In this document: positions 42,201 through 52,829 of the stretch, in pieces
Position numbering within the stretch: position 1 is the first letter of the stretch
How the letters are laid out: the number at the start of each line of letters is the position of its first letter
Assembly (NCBI GenBank): GCA_033064195.1
Contig: JARBJD010000119.1
Location: forward strand, 141,797-205,796
DNA length: 64,000 nt
Origin: Blattamonas nauphoetae
Lineage: Eukaryota > Preaxostyla > Oxymonadida
Direction of reading: 5' to 3'
The notes under the pieces: model-generated
What the model saw: the letters and a program-made list of their open reading frames with translations, nothing else
The model's database searches: none
Told to the model about the DNA's origin: nothing
Program-made: the position numbers and the translations under genes

Positions 42201-45200
42201 CGATTTGAATCATCTTCTGATTGGACAGACATCTGAGAACGATCTTGTCCCGTTCTCTGTCCTCGGAGTGAACAGCCTCAACGCCAACGACGACACTTGC
42301 CATCTTCATGATGTCTCCTGCTCCTCTGTCAAGAAGGCGCTCTCGCTGTGCGAACAGAATGAGACCGCAGACAAGTATGCTCTTCGCTTGATCGAAATGG
42401 AAACTTCGATATCTGAATTAGCCACGCTGACTGTTGCTTCGCGTCAAATTATTCTCTCGGCCAGTGTCGACACGATCTCTTTGGAGTGGACTGGAACAGG
42501 TTCACTGATGACCATCACAAACGGGTCTGTTTCGCTGAACTCGTTCAAATTGGTTGATTCTGTTCCGTCTTCAACAGCCCCGCTCATCGTTCTCTCAGAC
42601 TCAGGATCTTTGTCTCTGACCTCAATCATTTTTGAAGGATCATCGATCAGCAAACACTCCGTCGTTGAAACCCATGCTGGCCTTCTTTCTGTGTCAACGA
42701 GTCAGTTCTCTAAACTTCCTCTGTCAGAATGTGCTCTCTTTGAGACGAAAAGTCATGTGGCGATTGAGAAGTGCCAGTTCATCGACATCACTCAAGAATC
42801 ACAAGGTCCCACTGTCCTTTCAGCAACGATCTCTGATTCTGCAACGGTCTCTGTCCTCAACACGAGCTTCTCAGGTTGCACAGCATCAGATTCGGAACGC
42901 TGGATCTCACTCAAGGGTCGGGATCAGACAACCTTCCTCCCTTCAAGCTGGATTGGAACATTCAACAAAACGTCACCCTGGTCTGGAGTTGTTGTGGATG
43001 ACTCAACAAAACCCATCGATTCGGAGTTCAGACCGTATTCTCTCCTCTACGAGTTCTTCCCAAGCACGGAGGCGACACTATATGTTGCAAGCACGACTGG
43101 AAATGTGGACCATCCTCTCTGTGGTCACTCTCAGTTTCCATGCCACTCGATTGATGTTGGAAGGTCACTCACATCCATCGACACAATCGAGATTATATCA
43201 ATCGGAGAGATTGGAGGAATTCTGACTGTTGGAAACTCGACGGTCGCGCTGAGTGGCCACAACGGACGAGGCAGGATGATCATGCTGCGGACAGGTCGAT
43301 TTGTGAGTGATGACGAAGATGATCCAGGTCAGTTGATCATCTCGAAACTGGAAATCGATGTCTCGTCAAGCACTCTGACGGACCTGAGTCTCTTCTTCAT
43401 CAAAACCGGAACGATGGAAGTCTCTTCATGTTCCATCATTTCCACACAACCCATCCCATTCTCTCTCATCCAAATAACCGGAGACAACTTAACCCTCCAC
43501 AACATCGTGTTTTCTATCAACACCACGAAGACTGGAGCTCTACTGAGGTCACTGAAAGGAAACGTGAAGATGGAGGAGATCACAATATCTTCCATCTCTC
43601 TGGAATCACCTGCATTCTCGATAGCAAACTCGCCATCTGTCTACCTTTCCAAGATCGACTTCACATCTCCAAAAACGGGAGAATCATCAGTCTCTGAATT
43701 AATCTCGACATTGAATGTCTCGTCTTTCTTGCTGTCCCAGTCAGACTTCGTCGGATCAAAAGCATCCCAAAATGAAGAAGAAAACCCATCGTGCGAATGG
43801 TCGAGTGGTCTCCTGACTCTCAATGACACCGTCGGCACGATCACTGGAACTCGCTTCTCCTCTCTTCATCAAGGTGGACTTCTGATAGCCGACTCAAACA
43901 TCACTCTCTCTGGCTGCACTTTCACGCTCAACACACCATTGTCAACTCCATCTGCGTCATTCCGTCGAAATGTGCGTTGTGTGGGACATTCCGTCTTAGA
44001 AATCGAGAGCGTGCACGCTGGAGATGGACAAGACACGACTGCGCACTGGATCTCCAACGATGAGGATTGTTTGGTCACTCGTCAGATGAAACAATTCTCT
44101 GCTCCCTTGTTCATCCCAACATTGAATACATCGTCCACGAAATGCACATTCACCAAGAAGACCCAGACATTCGCACTGACACTAACTGGAACGATGTTTA
44201 TTCGTTGCGGTCTCCTTCTCCAGGTGTTCGAGCACGAAGTCAAAGACCCAAAGAGTGTTAATCTGGACCTCTCGACACTTGGAGGAGAATGGACAGAAGA
44301 GAAGATGATCACACTATCACTGGCAATGTCAGCAATCTCTTTGAATCCGACTCACGAATGGCGCGCTCGACTTGTTTATGGATATGGAGAGCAGACAGAA
44401 TCGTTCTGTGCCAAATTGAGTGCCACAGATGAACGGAAATCGCAGACAATCAACACGATGAAATGGCTTGGTCCTGTCATCGGAGCAATCGTCGCCGTCA
44501 TTGTGTTCTTTCTGATCTTGATCGTCCTCCTTCGTCGCCATCGGAAGAAGAAAGATGCTGAGAACCAAAAAAAGCCTCTTGCTGCTCAAGAACTAGACGA
44601 ATCGATGATGGATATCGAAAAGATAGACACGCAGGATTCCTTCGCAGATACCACTTACGGAGTCCACTCTCACTTCGAGACTCCGTCACATGAAGTGTCT
44701 GGATACACAAAAAATCAGCCACAGAATGAACAGAAAGAATCAGCCCATTTCAATGTTCTGGTGGCAAGTTCAGAACAAGTGAAAGAAGCCGTCATCCCCC
44801 AAAGACAAGACACGCTCTACAACCGACTTCACAACCCTCTGAACGGTGTGCTTGTTGATGTGGGGTCAGTCAGGAAACAGATCATTGCTGGTCTCATCGC
44901 TTCGATGAAGGACAACCCGAATGCGACCATCCTCACCAATCTCAGTCCACACTTCGTTTTTTTCGACTCGGCGGGTGTTGTCCAACTGCAAGTTCCACAG
45001 CACCCGCACCCCTCCCAGGCAGTCGGAGAATCCAAGCCGATGTTAGAGAAGGGCGAGAACGAGGGAGATCGATGGAAGGCGCCGGAAGTTGCTCAGGAGA
45101 CAACAACATTCGACCCCTCGAAAGCTGCAGTGTTCAGTCTCGGTCTGCTCCTGTGGGAGATGGAGACACTACAAGTACCGTTCAGCGAGTATGATGCACT

Positions 45201-45435
45201 CAACGCACAGCGCCAGATCAGTCTTGGAATCCAGCCGCCGATGACAGGGATTGAGTCGGAGTCGCTTGTCACTCTGATCGAAAGCTGTCTGGCGCTGAAC
45301 CCAAAGGAGCGTCCGACATTGGAAGACATCGCAGACGCTTTCAGTCCACCGTCACTGCACAGCCCATCGCGGAATACTAACACCAAACGAACCCTCCAAA
45401 AGAACGAGTTTGTTGCTCTCGTGAACGTAGAATGA
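36236..45435 (+). pseudogene. Second giant receptor-like gene, frameshifted paralogue of 24896-35269
   Basis: The start ATG at 36236 begins MLFLTLLVSLSLTISQ, a signal peptide. Beta-helix rungs (GNGGALNIALL, NGGALFVDL, GNGGVMNVEL) and the HVHSDGEDHTNCG...C type module recur. A membrane helix lies around 44462-44530 (GPVIGAIVAVIVFFLILIVL) and is followed by RRHRKKK. The pseudokinase tail has RWKAPE, AVFSLGLLLWEMET and LNPKERPTLEDI. The frame changes near 36850, 37360 and 39720; these look like frameshifts. The change near 41250 is instead a 34-nt intron (41239-41272, GTTCTC...TTTCAG), which joins in phase and keeps the reading frame. The 37360 change might also be a small intron. Either the gene is decaying or a few indels are sequence errors. 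Its tandem position next to a full-length paralogue indicates local duplication. Confidence 0.7.
41239..41272 (+). other. 34-nt spliceosomal intron
   Basis: The sequence starts GTTCTC and ends TTTCAG. Removing it joins GAT GTT G to AC ACT AAT, moving from one open frame to the next without a stop. This explains the apparent frame change between the upstream and downstream open frames. Confidence 0.65.
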
Positions 45436-46112
45436 GCGCAGCACCAATCACTATTTTTCATCAAGTCACTTCAATTAGACGCCACGATCACCACTCACAT
45501 CACCCAACACTTCACTACGTTACATGTCTATCAGCAAATCCCCTCTTCTCATCTCTAACATGATGGCTAACTCTGATTTGCGTTACAACTTGATCACTTT
45601 CAGTGATCACCAATCAAAAACCACAGTTTGTTGATCAACAGTCAACGCTTGACCAACAAATCTATCAACCATCATGCGTCACTCATGACTACTTGTCAAA
45701 ACTCCCGTCTCCACGATCACTCAACTTCGTTTCAGTTCACGCCAACCCATTCTACGGCCGGTCTTTCGTTTATTCTCTCTTCAATCTCAACCATGTCTCA
45801 ACTCGTTGTCCTCAGCGGAGACAGACCACATCACTCATTATTTCTCTGTCATTCCGTCGAGGTATCTTTGTTCTCGAATCGATACTAGAGGCACTTAACA
45901 ATTTTTTATCATCCTACTTCTTAATTTCTTCCTCCAGATTGCTACGAAGCTTTTCTAACTGAATTCAACTTTGAATCCTTTTGCTTGGTTCTTTTCTCCT
46001 ATGGATCTGGTTGTTTCGTGCCATTTTCAATGATTGTGTTCTCACTTTTAGTTAAGACACATTTTTGAGATTCGTTGTGACTTGTTTTACCAATCCTGCT
46101 TATTCGAGACCA
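45436..46112. other. Intergenic 3' flank of the second giant gene
   Basis: A C/T-rich, gene-free stretch with many TCAC and CTCAA runs. It becomes T-rich near 45900-46110. No gene or structured RNA was seen. Confidence 0.4.
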
Positions 46113-46114
46113 TA

Positions 46115-46484
46115 TACTGCCCGACACGACGACCTGATCCGACTGTAATTTTTGTTTTTGACAGAACAAGAGAGAGTTGAAAATTCATTTTACACACACT
46201 TCAACTACCTTGAGTGAGACATTTCTGGGAATTTTTTGAAAGAACAATATTAGAAGAATCGAGCTGGATGAAGTGGATCACGTGTCATGTCGCGAAGTAC
46301 ATGACAATCATTTTTTTTTCTCCTACAGTTTTCGCCTCACTCAGCATTTTTTGTCTTCTCATTTTTTGTCACAATGTGTCGAACTCTCTCAACTATCATT
46401 GATAGAAAATTCAAACATATTGTCTCTTTATTCAGAAAAATACACCCGTTTTCCAGTCGGATCAAGTTGTCGTGTCGGGCAGTA
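46115..46484. mobile_element. MITE-like element with ~32-bp terminal inverted repeats
   Basis: TACTGCCCGACACGACGACC at the left is matched in inverse orientation by GGTTGTCC-like sequence ending CGTGTCGGGCAGTA at the right (46454-46483), with two mismatches. Flanking TA is present on both sides. The interior (~305 bp) has no coding capacity. It sits at the left border of the AT-rich virus remnant. Confidence 0.65.
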
Positions 46485-47040
46485 TAATTTCTTGTGGTAT
46501 CGATCAAAACCTCCGAAACTCGACAGAAGGAAATGGTTCTGTTGTCGTCTCGAGTGGGAGGAGAGGAACAAATTTGAGACCAGAAAATCATTTGTTTTCG
46601 TGATGTTGACAATAAAAAAACTTGCGTTTCATCGTTCTTCGGGAATGATTGCATCTGAACCGAAGGTGAGATGATTGTAAGACCAAATCAGTATTATTGA
46701 GATGAGGGGAATGAGATGTAAGCTTCGAATCTGTATTGATGGTTTTTGATCAAGACCAAGTGAACCATGATTGTCCGTAGTAGTGATATAGACGAAATGG
46801 GAACCAAACTGGCATAGGTGATACTCCTAGGAGAATTGGAACGAGAAATCAATGTGAATCTCAAAGCCAATTGATTGTTTTTAAAATGACTCATTCTAAT
46901 TTCCATCTCACTTACTACTGAAAATATTGACATTTCAGAGGTGTCAATATTTGGCTGTAAATTCGAAAATAATTGCCAAAAAATGACCATGTTTTGAAGC
47001 GTCTTTTTTGAAGCAAATTTTGAGTACTTTCAGAAAACAA
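46485..47040. other. AT-rich border region left of the virus remnant
   Basis: No convincing gene. Base composition changes here from the balanced host genes to the AT-rich virus segment. I could not find a long terminal inverted repeat or target-site duplication that would fix the left end of the virus element. Confidence 0.3.
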
Positions 47041-47081
47041 CGTCGATTTCTTTTTTTATTCAATTATTTAATTTGTACAAA

Positions 47082-47675
47082 ATGAGCAGCGCATTGACAC
47101 CAACACAACTACTGGAAATTTTGGAAAAAGAAAATTTGAAAATGAAATCACCTCCAACTATCAATCGACAAGGAACTACATATCTCACGGCGAGCACTTT
47201 CGAATATTATCTCGAAGATAAACCAGATGAGATTTATCGAGTGTATGTCAACGCTTTCGTGAAAGGATCTAGACCACATACAAATCGTCAGAGATATCTT
47301 CGGGCAACAAATTGTTGTACAAAAGAGAAGCTTATTGAATCAATGAAAAATGAGAATTGTGAACTCATTTCTGAATACACTCATTCTAGTACTCCAGTAA
47401 CATATCGACACGAAGGAATTGAATGGATGGTGATCCCATCAAAATGGATGAAAGGATTCAGAACTCATCAGAACAAACGAAGAAGATACACACAGTCGTT
47501 TGTTGAAAATGAATTGAAAAAAGAGAATTGTGAACTCATTGGAACATACACAAAGGTGCTTGAGCCATTCAAATATCGTGATTTACGAACAAAGAATGAG
47601 TTGTACGTTCGACTAGACAATTGGTTGTATTTTGGAGACCGTCCTCACTTGAGAAAGTACCATGAAAGGTCATGA
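47082..47675 (+). CDS. Repeat-domain protein of the virus element, unknown function
   Basis: The ATG at 47082 (MSSALTPTQLLEIL) is preferred over an upstream TTG. The 197-residue protein contains three related units of ~60 residues. Units two and three contain LIESMKNENCELISEYT and LKKENCELIGTYTKVLEPFKY; the first, KENLKMKSPPT..., is weaker. Each unit ends with a tyrosine/arginine segment resembling TYRHEGIEW. The ENCEL(I/L)(S/G).Y pattern is familiar from repeat proteins of large DNA viruses and phages, but I cannot name the family. The start follows the AT-rich box TTTTTTTATTC...TTTAATTTGTA. A partial second copy of the unit occurs at 49371. It is intact. Confidence 0.65.
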   Translation: MSSALTPTQLLEILEKENLKMKSPPTINRQGTTYLTASTFEYYLEDKPDEIYRVYVNAFVKGSRPHTNRQRYLRATNCCTKEKLIESMKNENCELISEYTHSSTPVTYRHEGIEWMVIPSKWMKGFRTHQNKRRRYTQSFVENELKKENCELIGTYTKVLEPFKYRDLRTKNELYVRLDNWLYFGDRPHLRKYHERS

Positions 47676-49370
47676 AAATACTGAAAATCTATTTTTGACC
47701 ACAAATCAACGAAATCCAATGTGAGAACCATTTCGAAAAATTCTGCAAAAAATTCTAAAATCTCGGGGACACTGTCGGTCATCGATCAAAACAATCCTGA
47801 TTAAAATCGGTTGAGAATTCGTCGAACTGTGTACCGAACTTAGGTCGAAAAAGTGACGAAAAAGTCGATGTTCGGATTTCGCCACTATGAACACCTTTAT
47901 GTCTCAAATTGTGTTCAAACACGTTTGATTATGACGGAAATCATTTTGAAAGGTAGGATTTTCGATAAAAAGCACTTTCTGAAACAAAAGTTTGATCCGA
48001 CCCATTGAGGATTTTTACGAGTCGAAATTTTCGAGATGAGGTATGGACCCTGTCTTCCATCATCTTTCGCTCAGGAATCGTCCTCTTATGACGCCTTTTT
48101 GTGTTAGATTGGATAAGAACGCCTTCTGGCGACTTTAGGTATGAACCTTTTCACGTCGCGATCCTTCGGACACTTTTTTGCCAATTTTCATTTTTAGCGT
48201 TAGATCTTCTAAATTATGCACATTCGCGTCATAGCGACGCTTTTTTGAGATTTCCTGTTTTCCCACTTCATTCGTTCTCTTTTTTTGCACACACCTTTGA
48301 TTCACCACATTTTCACCTCACTTTCAATCACCATCTTTTTTGTATGCGTTTTCACACATCATCCTCCCTTTCTCACCTTCTGAGGAGGGAGTGGCTGAAT
48401 TTTTGAACACTTTTGTTCGGTACTTTTTCCTTAATCTTGGTTTTACGTGTTTTTCCCCATATCTTGTCCGCACGTTTGTCTTGTCAAATTTGAGTTTCAA
48501 CGCATTTCATCACTCATCTTTCTTGTTCCATTTCACCACTTATTCGTTCATAAGACTCTCCCATTTACCTCATTTCACAACCCATTTTTCCGTCGTTCAC
48601 ACCTCACGCGCACATCATTATGTTCAGTTTTTCATTGATTTTTTCACTGAATTGGATAAAAAGAAGGTGAAACAACCAACAATGAAACGGGTAAGAGTCA
48701 TATCAGATGGTGAAATGGCGATCGTCAAAAACGGTGTGAAATGTGACACCAATAGTGAAAATTAGGTCTGTGTTCCGGTTTGTTTCGCTTAAAAAGAACA
48801 AAAATGATTCAAAAATGTACGTGATATGATGAAGATTACGGAAAAATTCCGAGATATGAAGTGAGCCGTTGAATGACGGATCTCTGCAAAAGTCCGGAAA
48901 ACTCAGTAAACGGGAATTAGTGTGTTGTATTCGAGAAAAAGTTACAGTGAAAGAAACATGAATGAAGTGGTTAAAAAGAGGAAACAACGAGAAAATGAAG
49001 ACTGAAGTGAGGTCAAAAATGAAAACATAACTTGTGAAAATGAAGTGTCAATTCAACCATAAACGAGTGAAACAGAGCTGAAAAAAGAAGAAAAGGAGAG
49101 TGGCATACTCGTTTTTACATAAAAGTTCCGAGATCCACGACCGATCCTGAAACCTCGAATAACTCTGCAAAAGTCCGAAATCTTCAAAAAACGGAGCATA
49201 CCATGATGATCCTGGAGTTCAGGAGATTCCAAAACGCGAAGAATCGGAACGAAACAAGCACTTGTGAAAAATCAGAGATCGAACCCATTGATCCTCGATC
49301 TGAGTCTGAAATCCAAAACTGAGAAAACAACGGAAGAAAATCTAATTTTGACTTTTTTAATTTGTATTAA
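47676..49370. other. Long gene-poor stretch within the virus element
   Basis: About 1.7 kb without a convincing gene. A T/C-rich part lies at 48100-48650. The phrase TCTGCAAAAGTCCG occurs twice (about 48886 and 49160) in similar surroundings, suggesting a decayed duplication. A 27-codon ATG frame at 48681 looks like chance. The stretch may be a deleted or eroded part of the element, or an insertion. Confidence 0.4.
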
Positions 49371-49583
49371 ATGAATCCAACTGAAATGTACAAGGAAAGA
49401 CGTCGAGTATGTTCAGAACAAGCATTAATTGAATCAATGAGAGAAGAGAACTGTTCACTAGTCTCTGAGTATGTCGGAAATAATGTGCCGGAGACGTATA
49501 TTCATGAGGGAATCAAGAATTGTATTTTCAATGAAAGAGCAAACAGAAATGAATCGACAAAAATACAATTCACAAATGATTGA
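49371..49583 (+). pseudogene. Truncated second copy of the ENCEL-type repeat protein
   Basis: The ATG at 49371 follows a box TTTTTTAATTTGTATTAA almost identical in its last part to that of the 47082 gene. Residues 18-50 (ALIESMREENCSLVSEYVGN..., then YIHEGIK) match the second unit of the 47082 protein. After that the similarity ends and the ORF soon stops. It overlaps the start of the S74 gene in another frame. It looks like the 5' end of a duplicated repeat gene fused by deletion to the fibre-like gene. Confidence 0.55.
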
Positions 49584-50421
49584 GAAAATGATTGATCAAA
49601 ATCTCTCAACAACCAACGAGAATTCGGCAGTGATAGACACACTACAGAAGACAACAGAAGCACACAAGACAGCGATATCTTCAATCCAAAAAGTGGTGAG
49701 CACAAATGGATCAATCACGACACCAGAAATTGGAGGATTGATCAATGTGAATGGAGCGAAGTGGAACATATCAGAGGGATCACTTCCGAAGTATCCTGGA
49801 ACATATCCAGCTTCAACATTTAAGTCTGGCATTTCAATTTCACAATCGCTTTCAGAAACTTCTGGAATTCAGTTCAATGGTGATGGTATCATTATGTGGT
49901 CACCGTGTGACTCACCAGCTTTGTAATACTACGATGAGGACGCTGGTTCAGGAGTGTTTTCAATATCTACAACAGGAAGTTTTTCTCAGTTGTCAGACAG
50001 AAGAGTGAAAAGAAATATTGAACCGTACCCCGATGTTCTTGAACAACTGAATAAAGTGGAAATTGTGCAGTATCAGTTCAACACATTCGACTCGAAGATC
50101 AACAAAGTGACAAAGCAAATAGAGAATGAGACAGATGATGAACACTTGAAGAACTGCAAAGAGAAATGTGAATGTCTGAAGAAGGAAAGAGAGAAGAAGC
50201 ATATTGGTGTGATTGCTCAACAGATCCAAGAAATTTTCCCTGAAGTCGTGAATGATTCTAATCCAGATTGCCTTCAAGTTGATTTTGCAGAACTCTCTTG
50301 CTTCTGCGTGAAAGCCATTCAGGAACTGAGCAACATTGTCGGACAACAACAGACACTCATCAATGAACTTGTACAAAAATATAATTCACTGATCGACACA
50401 ATGACTAATACTCCAACATGA
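49531..50421 (+). pseudogene. Fibre-like protein with C-terminal S74 intramolecular chaperone domain, one in-frame stop
   Basis: From ATG 49531 the frame is open to a TAA at 49924-49926, then continues in the same frame to TGA 50419-50421, about 296 codons in all. The N-terminal ~60 residues are coiled-coil-like, and the middle is beta-rich, as in trimeric fibres. The last ~140 residues show the S74 (endosialidase-type chaperone) pattern: LSDRRVKRNIEPY, with Ser and Lys five residues apart as in the known cleavage dyad; then HIGVIAQQIQEIFPEVV, VDFAELSCF and a long C-terminal helix. In phages this domain trimerises a fibre and then cuts itself off. The single stop could arise from a CAA-to-TAA change. 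Inactive unless read through. Confidence 0.75.
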
Positions 50422-50815
50422 GATCAACCAGAAACTCATAGTACTCTTTGGTTATTTTTCCATTGATTGTCTCTTTAGTTTCCATCTCAATTGATTCACC
50501 AGAACTGTCTTTGAACCAGATCTTCACTACTGATTGTCAAGTAGTTAGTTCCCACTTCTTTCGCTTCGCAATCTGTTCATTACAGAAAGCAACAAACGAG
50601 TCATTGAATGCGTCAGTCTGAATCCAATCACCATGGATTGTGATGTGCTGAGGAATATCTTTTGAGATGACAGTCGATGCATCACTAATCTCTTCCTTCA
50701 CATGAATGAGTTTGCAGTCGAGGAAGTAGATGCACTTTTGTTTTCTGGAATTGGTAAAATCAGGAGGGAGTTGAGCAGTGTGAGAATTCTGAATTGAGAA
50801 ATAGCGTTTCACCAT
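50405..50815 (-). pseudogene. Small conserved-looking virus protein interrupted by one TGA
   Basis: The ATG at 50815 (MVKRYFSIQNS) follows a TTTTATTTTTG box. The frame reaches TGA at 50537-50539 after 92 codons, then continues in the same frame for another 43 codons to TAG at 50405-50407. The continuation (QSVVKIWFKDSSGE, ending FLVDLMLEY) has protein character and a strand-rich ending, so the stop probably breaks an originally ~136-residue protein. It lies directly downstream of the intact capsid gene on the same strand. It may be a minor structural protein, but I do not recognise it. Its end overlaps the S74 gene end by ~17 bp in opposite orientation. Confidence 0.5.
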
Positions 50816-50853
50816 TTGTGATTTCAACAAAAATAAAATATCATATTTGATTC

Positions 50854-52542
50854 TTAATAACCTCTCTTCACTTCTTCATATGCTTCTTGGAGACGACGAT
50901 CAATAACATATCGCACTCGTGGTTGTCCATTCTCAATCCAGAACAGCCAGTATGTTGCTTGATGTAGTGCGAGAATTGGTGGAGGAGGACCTTCCGGAGT
51001 TGACGTGAAATATGGATCGAGTTCACCTTGATTGATCGGTGTTCCTCTGTAGACAATATTCACTGATTCAGCTGTCGAAATATCTTCTTCACCACCAGCA
51101 ATTTCACTTCTATCTGTTGGAACCATGAATGTGAATGAAGTAGCATCCGTAACTGCTCTAGTTCTCTTAAACGACCCTCCATTGTGGCTAGCAATACGTG
51201 ACATACAAATTGAATTCTCAAACTCTTCCGTTGCGGAACAACCAATGAAGTCACCATTCACCATCATCATTTGATAAAACTCTGGTGATATTGTTGACAT
51301 TGGGAAATTGGGAAAGTTGATTCCAAGCATTTCGAATTGACCAACGTAGTGAGGATTTCTGAAGACTGTACATTCGTTTGGTCTTTCAGGGAATAAGCAC
51401 ATCAGATTCATGAGATTGTTGAGTTTGATGCTGATGTTTGATCTCACTTCCATTGCAGTCGCTTGTGATTGAAATGACTGTGTGTCAATTCTTTCTGCTT
51501 TCATGACATAAACAGTTTTGGAATATGTGTTGAAGAGGGATTGTTTCGTTGCATCAGTGATTTGATATCCGTAGCAAACTGATGTGACTTTATCCACTGA
51601 TGAAGACCAGACAGTTGAAGTGGATACCTTCGTTCTAACTTCATTCACAGTTGTGGCTGTATGATGAGCAGTTTGATCGTATTGAATCACTGGATTTCCA
51701 ATTTGGGTAAATTCTTGTGTCAGAGTGGAGTATTCATTCTCACCCAGTTGTTGCATTCCATCTTGATCAACTATAGTAGTAATATTTTTGTCTGGAAATA
51801 GATCTCTGACCACCTCAAGTGTTTTTCTAACAACAGTTGAAACTCGAACGGGACAATACACAAGTGAATCTGTTGTCAAGTGAAATCTCAAACGTAAATT
51901 GCCAAAGATGGAATTAGGATACTGATCAAAGGTACTCAATGGGAGGAGGTTCACAAATGGAATAACCAGTGGAATTGTCGCAGTGAAAGGTGCTTTGTTT
52001 CCATTGAGTGTTGGAACAAAATAGAATCCACACACACTTGGATCCATTCTCTGACCATTTTCAAAAAGACTGTAGCAATGCTTCATGTTGTTTTTCTCTT
52101 CAAAAGACTTGAAAGTGTGATACAGAAATGATTCGTGAACATGATTATTCTGTAGTGAATTGTCAATGATGTTTCCTTTACTGTCGACGAGTCTCATGTC
52201 TCGAATTGCATCTGATGATGATTTATATCCGTAGAACATTCCATATTGTCCAATCATTCCAAATTTAGCTCCATCGAATGGCTGGTAAAAAGGAACAGTA
52301 GCAGTTAGATCGATACGCAAATGACTCTTCGCAAACTCAGTCACATCATGACCATCATAGCACAATGGAACTTCAATCTCGTCTCCAATTCTGCATGGCA
52401 TGGGAGGATTTGTTGGATGCACTTCTTGGATGGAGTAGATGTGAGGTTCTGAATCCCATTGTTTTGGCAAGTATGATTGCACTTCGATTTGCTCAATTAA
52501 TGTCGATGTTGGTTTTGATTGATTAGATCTGAAACTTCTCAT
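50854..52542 (-). CDS. Major capsid protein (double-jelly-roll type), intact copy
   Basis: An uninterrupted 562-residue ORF from ATG 52542, preceded by the box TATTTTTTATTTTTCTATAA. The length, beta-rich character and order of segments suit a Polinton/PLV-type double jelly-roll capsid protein. Seen features include EIEVPLCYDGHD, LRIDLTATVPF, FGMIGQYGMFYGY and a mid-protein segment IPFVNLLPLS followed by GNLRLRFHLTTDSLVYCPV, typical of the region between the two jelly rolls. It ends with ATYWLFWIENGQPRVRYVID. The broken gene at 54730-56611 has the same order of segments and a matching C-terminus, so the two are paralogues. Identification is by architecture and context; profile searches would be needed to settle the subfamily. 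Confidence 0.7.
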   Translation of the reverse strand: MRSFRSNQSKPTSTLIEQIEVQSYLPKQWDSEPHIYSIQEVHPTNPPMPCRIGDEIEVPLCYDGHDVTEFAKSHLRIDLTATVPFYQPFDGAKFGMIGQYGMFYGYKSSSDAIRDMRLVDSKGNIIDNSLQNNHVHESFLYHTFKSFEEKNNMKHCYSLFENGQRMDPSVCGFYFVPTLNGNKAPFTATIPLVIPFVNLLPLSTFDQYPNSIFGNLRLRFHLTTDSLVYCPVRVSTVVRKTLEVVRDLFPDKNITTIVDQDGMQQLGENEYSTLTQEFTQIGNPVIQYDQTAHHTATTVNEVRTKVSTSTVWSSSVDKVTSVCYGYQITDATKQSLFNTYSKTVYVMKAERIDTQSFQSQATAMEVRSNISIKLNNLMNLMCLFPERPNECTVFRNPHYVGQFEMLGINFPNFPMSTISPEFYQMMMVNGDFIGCSATEEFENSICMSRIASHNGGSFKRTRAVTDATSFTFMVPTDRSEIAGGEEDISTAESVNIVYRGTPINQGELDPYFTSTPEGPPPPILALHQATYWLFWIENGQPRVRYVIDRRLQEAYEEVKRGY

Positions 52543-52562
52543 TTATAGAAAAATAAAAAATA
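52543..52562 (-). promoter_or_regulatory. Virus promoter box upstream of the intact capsid gene
   Basis: On the coding strand it reads TATTTTTTATTTTTCTATAA directly before the ATG. The same TTTTTATTTT core lies 5-20 nt upstream of the ATG in almost all minus-strand genes of the element: 50815, 56611, 56936, 57324, 57945, 58924 and 60170. Confidence 0.7.
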
Positions 52563-52567
52563 CAATA

Positions 52568-52767
52568 CCGTCGTTGAACAAGCCGTCCAGTTGGACAACC
52601 CGTCCACATTTGGTATGAAGTCAAACTTTCGTCTCATTTTTCTCTTCATATACTTCTCTTTTCCCATATTTCCATTTCATTACTGTTTCATTCACTTATT
52701 TCAACAAATTTTTTGGTGAATTGAATTTTTTAATCTCTTCTTGATCTTGTTCTCATTGATCTCCCCT
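52568..52767 (+). repeat. Left terminal inverted repeat of the pogo-type element
   Basis: A ~200-bp sequence found inverted at 54505-54704. It begins CCGTCGTTGAAC and ends GATCTCCCCT. Confidence 0.85.
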
Positions 52768-52829
52768 ATATTTTGCTTGTCCCGTTTCTCGTCATCCAGT
52801 GATCACGATACCCTATCATCCGCACATTC

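Noticed and set aside
46694-46990. Minus-strand 98-residue ORF at the border of the virus element
   Set aside because: There is no virus promoter box, no domain and no protein-like codon pattern; likely chance.
49531-50540. Alternative genetic code (TAA/TAG/TGA read as amino acids), as in some oxymonads
   Set aside because: The 3,457- and 2,743-residue genes and the intact capsid and ATPase genes are free of internal stops and end normally, so a standard code fits. The isolated stops in two virus genes are better seen as damage.
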